64,000 nt of DNA from Dermatemys mawii. Lineage: Eukaryota; Chordata; Testudines; Dermatemydidae. Positions 58,259 to 64,000 of this stretch are shown piece by piece. The notes beneath the pieces are model-generated. The model was given only the letters and a program-made list of their open reading frames with translations, did not search any database and had not been told where the DNA came from. The translations under genes and the position numbers were made by a program. Location of the stretch: assembly GCA_007922305.1 (NCBI GenBank), contig ML677365.1, positions 15,742,293 through 15,806,292 of the forward strand. Reading direction: 5' to 3'. Positions within the stretch are counted from its first letter, which is position 1. Every line of letters starts with the position of its first letter.

Positions 58259-58431
58259 AATTTGTGAGAGACAAGATGGGTCCAATATATTTTACTGGAC
58301 CAACAGCAGTGGGTGAAAGAGACAAGGCTTTTGAGCTCCACAGACCCCTTTAGGTCTGGGGCATATTACTTCACCCACCTTGTCTCTCTCGTATCTTAGG
58401 ACCCGCATGACTATAACAACATTAATTTGTG
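58259..58431 (-). repeat. Second fold-back family member, copy 5
   Basis: Flanked by an 8-base direct repeat AATTTGTG (58259-58266 and 58424-58431). The insert is palindromic: AGAGACAAGATGGGT near the left end pairs with ACCCACCTTGTCTCTCT near the right. The head, read on the minus strand (TTGTTATAGTCATGCGGGTC), resembles the TAGCCGTGTTAGTC head of the other fold-back copies, but the body differs. Likely a related family. Confidence 0.65.
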
Positions 58432-58600
58432 GCAGTTGTTGCAAAATACATTATTGAGGCTAAGAGGAGTTAGTTGGGTATTGGCAGTTGTCAGAGACAA
58501 GATACTGGATTAGATGGACCATTGGTTTTAACCAGTAAGGCAATTGTTATGTATTTATTTATTTTCAGAATACTTCTGTTAGTCTTTAAGCAGTCAGAAA

Positions 58601-58627
58601 TGTGTATGTGTGTGTGTGTGTGTGTGT
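58601..58627. repeat. TG microsatellite
   Basis: About 13 TG units with one interruption, followed by a T run. Confidence 0.95.
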
Positions 58628-59667
58628 TTTTTAATTAGAATGCTTTGGAGAAAATTATTGGCAATCCTGCTGAAAGGTCTGCAAGAGACTTTCCAAAAGT
58701 ATAAATCTCTGGGAAGCATGCATAATAAATTTCCTACTTTTATGAAATCAACATTAATTTTTTAGATTACTGACATACAGTCTTTTAAATCATTTATGAA
58801 AAGATAAATAATGGAGAACTTCTATACTAAAGAACTCTATTCTATCTCAAGTGGAATTGTACTTAATGGGGCCAAGATAGAGATTCTAAAAGTGAATACG
58901 GCAATTTTGACTGCTATGTTTGTTTGGGGATTGAAGGTTAACACTTTAATTCTAAAGTAAGGACGCTGCCCCAGACCCCTCTAATGCTAACATACTGTAA
59001 TAGTGTTCTGTGAGACCTAGCGGAAGAGCTAGCACCGTGTCAGATGGTAGTGGCCAGTCTCATATGGAAGATGATATGATTATTCTGTAAAAGGGAGGAG
59101 GATTGTACTATGTTTTACCACACTCCCCGAGGCAAATCCATAATATGCCAATGGTGGCAGCCAACAAATACTTTACTCTTTAGCCAGAAGGGCAGAACAA
59201 AAAGTGCCACAGTAATGGAGGGTATCAGACCGTATTCAGATGTCTGGACAGGGAAAAGTAATATCAAGTTTATTAGTGCATTTGGCTTTTGTTAATGCAG
59301 TGTAGAAGGGAAGATGTGCCAGTCAAACTTTGCAATTAATTAAAAAAAGAAAACGTCAGATGCATATTTTAGTTTTAAACAAAGTTATTAGTACAGGAAA
59401 TATTTAAGATCTTTTGCTTATGCAACAGTTTTTTAAAAAATGAAATTGGGTGAAGTATTTTTGCATTCAGAGAAAGAAATTATTGGGATAATCACTTATT
59501 TCTGCAAGCATTCAACTGGTTATGCATGTGCAGAAGTGTTGGTGGAATTGGGGCATAAGTTCTTCAATCCAGAAGGTATATTTTCTCTGTGTTGTACTGC
59601 TAGATAGTCAATTTTTTAGTCTATTTTATTTGCTAGTTTTTCAAATACTAACCAAAAAATATCAACC
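58628..59667 (+). other. STK3 intron, no recognised feature
   Basis: AT-rich intron without an exon or named repeat. Confidence 0.45.
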
Positions 59668-60539
59668 TTTCTTCTTCAAGTAGTGTCCCTATGAGTGTTT
59701 CACTTTAGGCATGCATGCACCCCTGCAAGTGTGATTGTAGATTTTTGGTAGCAGTCTCTGTTCTGTCTACACAGGCATCCTACACATCCGTGTGCCCTAT
59801 AGCAAGCCTATATAAGGCTCTGCTGGTGAACCGCCATCAGTTTCTTCTCAACCACCTTTGGCCAGTGATAGAGTCTAGCATGAGCCTGTTCACTGTGTGT
59901 CTTTCCCCACCTTAATTATTCTTTTAGCTTTATAGTTAGTTCTTAGTAGGAGTAGGTTTAGTACCATATAGTTGGAACATTTGTTCTCACTTTCTTAAAA
60001 TATACACGCACATTTTTGTTTTTCTTTTTCCCCTGATGAGGGGCTTGAACAACTTTTTCTTCTGTCAGGAAGGCAGGGCTCCCCAGGATGTAAAAGATGC
60101 CTCCCTTGTCAAGAAGCAGTCCCTGCTAGTGACTAGCACTCCCACTGCATTTGTTGCTTGGGAGACTCTCACATTCTCAGCAAGTAAAATCTGTTGTTCT
60201 TTTAAGGGAAGATCCAGTAAAAACAGAGAAATTAAGTATAGAATATAGTATAGAAGTCTATCTGGCAAACTCCAGCAACATCCCCTGCCCCCAACCCTGC
60301 CACATGCAAGAGGTTTGATAAATACTATGTTCTGGCCAGGGATTCTGATTTTTTTTTTTCTCATCCAGCATCAAATTTGGTGGTTGTGGATGCATTCAAG
60401 AAAGGGGACAGACAGCATACCCCAAAAGCCACTTCTTATAATAAGAACCAAAAAAGTCTGAACTTGTTTGGTTGTAACAGCTATTCATCAGCAACACTTC
60501 CATTCAGAATAGCTAACCACTAGGCACTGATGTCAAAAT

Positions 60540-61000
60540 ACGACTACCTGAACTATTAGAAGTTTAATACTTTTATTGACCATTTACCACAGGAACACTG
60601 AGAACACTTCAGCGCCATAATAAAGGAGAGTCAGCTTTTTGCAAAAATTTCACTGCAGGCTTCTCTTGATTTGGTGGACACTGCAGACAGGTCTGTTTTC
60701 ACTGCAGTAGTGGTGAGGGAGCTTCCTGGCTTCAGTTGTCTGAGTTTCCACAGCAGGTACAATTGGCTGTGGAAGATTCACCTTTTGATGGCCAGAAACT
60801 TTCTGCGGATTCCACAGGTGACTTGCTTCATGCTCTAAAGGATCTAGAGTAACACTTTACGTCTTTGGCGGTATACATGCATGCAAATAAAAGGAAGTTT
60901 AGCAGGCCTCAATCAGCACAAAGATCCCCCGCTGCTCAGTTTTCCACCTTCCATAGGTCACTGGCTAAGAGGTTGAGGTTTTCAAACAAAGAGCCTGCAG
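60540..61000 (+). pseudogene. DIRS gag remnant (copy C)
   Basis: Broken frames read through the pattern DLVDTADRSVFTAVVVRELP (about 60673-60732), resembling the helical C-terminal part of DIRS gag (aaDTSARAVASAV-type), then a QSAQRSPAAQF-like tail at about 60915-60950. An earlier patch at about 60100-60200 may be the zinc-knuckle region. Stops are present. Confidence 0.5.
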
Positions 61001-61006
61001 TTACCT

Positions 61007-61016
61007 NNNNNNNNNN
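61007..61016. other. Assembly gap (10 N)
   Basis: Ten N characters. True length unknown. It interrupts the DIRS coding remnant; the flanking sequences are both DIRS-like, so the missing DNA is probably element-internal. Confidence 0.99.
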
Positions 61017-61318
61017 CAGTATTGGATCTCAAACAATTGAACAAGTGTGTGAGACATCAGAAATTCAGAATGGTGATGCTAGCCCCTATAATTCCCTCTC
61101 TTGTATTAGGGGACTGGTTTGCGACCCTCAGCCTCAAAAATGCCTACTTCCACATAGTGATTCATCCTTCTCACAAGATTTCTTTGTTTCACTCTCAATC
61201 ACAATCATTACCACTACCAGGTCCTACTTTTTGGCCTTTCATCTGTCCAACGGTGTCCTCAAAAATCTTGGTGGTTGTAGCTGCCTGCCTCTGTCATTGA
61301 GGAGTTACTGTCTTTCCC
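61017..61318 (+). pseudogene. DIRS reverse transcriptase remnant (copy C)
   Basis: The frame starting just after the gap reads LDLKQLNKCVRHQKFRMVML, then IIPSLVLGDWFATLSLKNAY and FHIVIHPSHK. This is the DIRS-type RT palm region, where the first catalytic aspartate of the DLKDAYFH motif is replaced (LKNAYFH). The frame then shifts. Only about 100 residues survive. The normal role is reverse transcription of a DIRS element. Confidence 0.75.
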
Positions 61319-62165
61319 TAGTGTCCCCTCCCGCTCCTCCTTCCCCTCCTGCTCCCCCAGCAGTGTCCTCTATTTGGGAACTTGAAATATGGTAACCCAA
61401 GGGGTTGCTCTGTTCTCATGGCCTTGGTTTCTGGAGTCAGCGGGACCGCGTTCACCCTGCCAGCAGCTGCTCCCAGCTTACTCCCAGCACCTAGACTGGC
61501 CACCGGGCTCGCATGGCTGAGCTCAGAAGTCAGGCTGTGTGACCACGAGCCTGGCAGCCACAGGGCTAGGGCCAAGGCAGGGCAGCCAAGGGGAACAAGG
61601 GCGGTTCCACTCAGTGGGCTGGGAGTGTGGGAAGAGTGACCCAGCTGCAGTGGCAGGTCCCTGGATGGCAAGTGAGGTGTGACCAGGCTGCTGAGAGGCA
61701 GGTGCCCAAAGGGAATGTGTACTCCAGGGAGCACCTTGGGAAGCATCTCATGGCAGCCAGCCTTCATGGGCAGGGGCCAGCTCCAAGTAGTATTGCCTGC
61801 TGGCACCAAGGGTTTTCAAAACAGAGGCAAGAGTGTGTCAGGGATGTAGCTCAGAACTGTGCCACCCACTCTGGTGAGCACCCAGCTGTGCGGAGGCAGC
61901 CTGGGCAGCCAGTCAGCCAGTGCCCAGCTCCCACAGCGTGGAGAGGTGGGGACCCAGTTGGGCCGGGAGGCTCCAACCAGCTTCTGCTCTGTTGGCTTCT
62001 GGCAGGAAGCAACGGTTTTCAAACAGTGGGATGCCTCCCCCTAGGGAGGGACACCCCACAGTTTGACAATCTCTGTGCTAAAAAGGAGGCAGAAATTGGG
62101 GTAGCACGTGACCTCGAGATCCACCCCCCACACGCATTGCCTCTAGGGGGCACCAGTATGATTCC
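61319..62165. repeat. GC-rich insertion
   Basis: A GC-rich segment with CCCCTCCTGCTCCCC-type tracts and CAGCCTGGGCAGCCAGTCAG-like local repeats interrupts DIRS copy C. A frame of 184 codons at 61627-62181 is a composition artefact. Borders and class are not resolved; it may be another GC-rich-core DNA element like 41264-41895. Confidence 0.4.
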
Positions 62166-62200
62166 TTGCCCCAGTCACTAAAATGCTTAGTTACAGCTCT

Positions 62201-62513
62201 GACTCACCTTGTGCAGTAACTAGAGTTCTTCGAGATGTGTGTCCCTGTCGATGCTCAACCTCCTGTCTTCCTCCCCTTTGCTTTGAAGCTGCCTCTGTGA
62301 GTTTTGCAGTAGAGAAGAAAGTGAGGGCAATTAGCTGACACAGCCTTATAACCTTGGTATGGGGCATGATGATGCATAGGGTGCACGTTCAGGCAGAAAG
62401 GGCATTGTTACCAAATGTCTCTGAAAAAGGTGCAGCAGCATATACACACCTAAAGCAGAGCACCCACGGGGGGACACCTCTCAAAGAACTCCAGTTACTG
62501 CACCAAGTGAGCA
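62201..62513. mobile_element. DIRS-derived terminal fold-back element
   Basis: Left arm CTCACCTTGTGCAGTAACTA and GAGTTCTTCGAGATGTGTGT. The reverse complement of the right arm is CTCACTTGGTGCAGTAACTG and GAGTTCTTTGAGAGGTGTCC. About 45 bases per arm, at 62203-62247 and 62469-62513. The interior is short and non-coding. It may be the right end of DIRS copy C or an independent miniature element. Confidence 0.65.
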
Positions 62514-63734
62514 ACCTTTTCTTCTCAGTGCCTGGGAATTCAGAATAGAAGTTTATTAAAATGAAATTATTTGTTTTCAAACAACAAAAATTATATAACG
62601 CAGACTCAATAGTCACCCTTAGAAGCCTGTTACAATGCCTTTAGATGCTGTAAATAGTTAAGATGAACTCATATGCCTTCAGAATTATCTTCCTTTACTA
62701 TAATGAATGCATAACACATTTCAAAAGCTAAGGTAAAGTTATTTAGTTATCTAAGACAATTGGAAAATTTTTAAGAGTGATATGTGTGCGGTTGTAGATG
62801 TGAGTGTCTTTTTGTATATGGTTTCAGAAAAGCACTTGCCACTGGCAAGTAGGAAACTTTCCAGGAGAATGAAAAGCCATCATTTTCTGCTGAATTTAAG
62901 CTTTAAAAAAAGTATTTCAATAATTATTTTTCTCTTTTGAAGGCAAATATTCATGTTTTGTTTTTCTGTTAAATTTTTACTACAGTCATCCGACTTGAGA
63001 ATACTGGACTGATCTATGTATTCTCTATCCATTAATGCTAGATGGAAAACTGAGACTTACCTTTGTTGCCTTGGGGCTCCTGGTCATGGTGTCTTTCTGA
63101 ATTTCCCGACTTGATTGTTTCTATTTCTGGTTATTGATGTAATGCTATATTATTTGCCCAGGCAAAGCTCCCATTGAAGTCAACGACAGTTTTGACAGAA
63201 AACATTGTGCTGGATTTGGCCCTTTGTGGGTAATTTCAGTGGACCTGATTCTTATACCCTTTACTCATGTTGAATAGTACTTTCCTCACAAGTGGTCCAT
63301 TTCAGTCTACAGTTGTGGAGTAAGATGCTCTTCAGCATGAATAAGGATTCTACCACATCTGTTTTCAAGAAGGCCTTGCTTGAGCTTTGTAGCCATTGGG
63401 ACTATGTTCTTTATAATAATCTAATTGCGTTGTCAGAAAAAATCTGAAATTATTTACTTGTAATTCTGCATACTGAAAGCATTAATTATAATAGATTAAC
63501 ACTCACTCATCCATCTCCCCTTGGGAAATAACAGATCAGTTTTATTTTCCTCTGTTGAAAAAGAAGCCTGTGACATTCCATATCTGTTACTCATCTAAGG
63601 GTTCCAGATTCTTTTACTTTGCTAATGTGTTTCTAAATCTCATGCCAAAGGCTGAAACCCAGGAATATGTGTCTTTTATGACAGTGAAACGCAGATAAAT
63701 AAATAACCAATACAGATTTTTAAACATTTTATTT
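62514..63734 (+). other. STK3 intron with an old repeat relic
   Basis: AT-rich intron. A relic at about 63145-63260 (CTCCCATTGAAGTCAACGAC, TGCTGGATTTGGCCCTTTG) resembles old amniote repeat debris. No exon found. Confidence 0.4.
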
Positions 63735-63960
63735 ACTTAGGCCCCAGTACAGCAAGGACTTGAGTAAATAAAATGTTTAAAAACACTGTAAGCACATGAA
63801 TAGACATGAGAAATCCTGCATCTTGGCAGGAGGTTAGACTAGATGACCCTTGCAGTGCCTTCTAACCCTATGATTCTATGAATAGTCCCATGAAAATTAA
63901 CCACATGCTTAGTGCTTTGCTGGACTGGGATCTAAGATACAAAATCTTTTTACATATACT
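63735..63960 (+). repeat. Old repeat relic split by a CR1 3' end
   Basis: Left part AGGCCCCAGTACAGCAAGG and right part CACATGCTTAGTGCTTTGCT then GGACTGGGAT look like inverted halves of one relic. Between them, 63824-63882 is a short sense CR1 3' end (GAGGTTAGACTAGATGACCC and CCTATGATTCTATGA). Confidence 0.5.
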
Positions 63961-64000
63961 AGTGGTTAGCGATAAGTGATGGCAGATTAATCCTGGATTC

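Larger units (their letters stand above)
59668..62165 (+). mobile_element. DIRS-type retrotransposon copy C, truncated
   Basis: The leader begins CTTCTTCAAGTAGTGTCCCT and TTTCACTTTAGGCATGCATG, parallel to copies A and B. A gag remnant (about 60540-61000) and a reverse transcriptase remnant (61017-61300) follow. After about 61320 the sequence changes to a GC-rich block, so the 3' half is missing or displaced. A DIRS-like end lies at 62201-62513. The assembly gap 61007-61016 falls at the gag/RT boundary. Confidence 0.65.
1..64000 (+). other. STK3: STK3 (MST2) locus, internal part
   Basis: The whole window lies inside one gene on the + strand. Four exons encode a continuous segment of the Hippo-pathway kinase MST2. 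By counting from the caspase site (human D322) they correspond to about residues 229 to 439 of the 491-residue human protein. STK3 phosphorylates LATS1/2 and MOB1 with SAV1 as scaffold and thereby restrains YAP/TAZ; this role is family knowledge. Exons for residues 1-228 lie upstream. The SARAH exon (about the last 52 residues) was not found and should lie downstream. STK3 rather than the paralogue STK4 is chosen because the caspase motif reads DELD (DEMD in MST1) and the C-terminal linker follows the MST2 pattern. No host promoter or polyadenylation site is expected or seen here. Confidence 0.95.

Noticed and set aside
61627..62181. 184-codon open frame
   Set aside because: GC-rich composition, no motif and no start context; it sits in an unassigned insertion in a DIRS element.
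54113..64000. The last STK3 exon with the SARAH domain
   Set aside because: Looked for its coding on the + strand and did not find it; it must lie downstream.

Overview
The window is vertebrate genomic DNA, most likely from a turtle. The evidence is one conserved amniote protein-coding gene plus intronic debris dominated by CR1 LINEs, DIRS-type tyrosine-recombinase retrotransposons, hAT and Tc1/mariner miniature elements, and L2-like LINE tails. No bacterial, plastid or CRISPR-like content was seen, and I recognised no rRNA, tRNA or other known non-coding RNA gene. A 10-base N run marks an assembly gap at 61007-61016.

The only host gene I can support is STK3 (MST2, the Hippo-pathway STE20 kinase), on the + strand. 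Four consecutive coding exons are visible, all with AG/GT borders and compatible phases: 2048-2185 (end of the kinase C-lobe), 7067-7192 (kinase end and acidic helix), 21430-21628 (caspase site and phospho-Thr-Met linker) and 53937-54112 (linker up to the SARAH domain). The kinase N-terminal exons lie upstream of the window. The SARAH exon was not found and should lie downstream. Introns between the visible exons are about 4.9, 14.2 and 32.3 kb, and the last intron is at least 9.9 kb.

Region by region. 1-7 kb holds a Tigger-like element with a GC-rich minisatellite core, a G-rich repeat and two hAT-like elements. 7-21 kb holds a fold-back repeat, hAT and TIR elements, an internally deleted DIRS copy (14.6-16.7 kb) carrying a 93-bp perfect duplication, and L2 tails. 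21-34 kb holds a layered stack: a DIRS element split by a complete hAT element with a decayed ZMYM1-like transposase, by an antisense CR1 and by an LTR-like segment; the hAT itself was hit by a fold-back repeat. 34-53 kb holds hAT elements with clean 8-bp target duplications, CR1 and L2 copies, more fold-back repeats and AT-rich TIR elements. 54-64 kb holds a small TIR element split by two antisense CR1 copies, a third DIRS copy and a DIRS terminal fold-back.

The most interesting signal is a family of palindromic, SINE-like repeats. Five copies are flanked by direct repeats of different length and sequence (8 to 14 bp), which points to retroposition rather than transposase cutting. Several would form near-perfect 70-90 bp RNA hairpins inside the STK3 pre-mRNA. 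All three DIRS copies lie in the same orientation as STK3. Except for the four STK3 exons, the open reading frames in the window are transposon remnants or chance frames.
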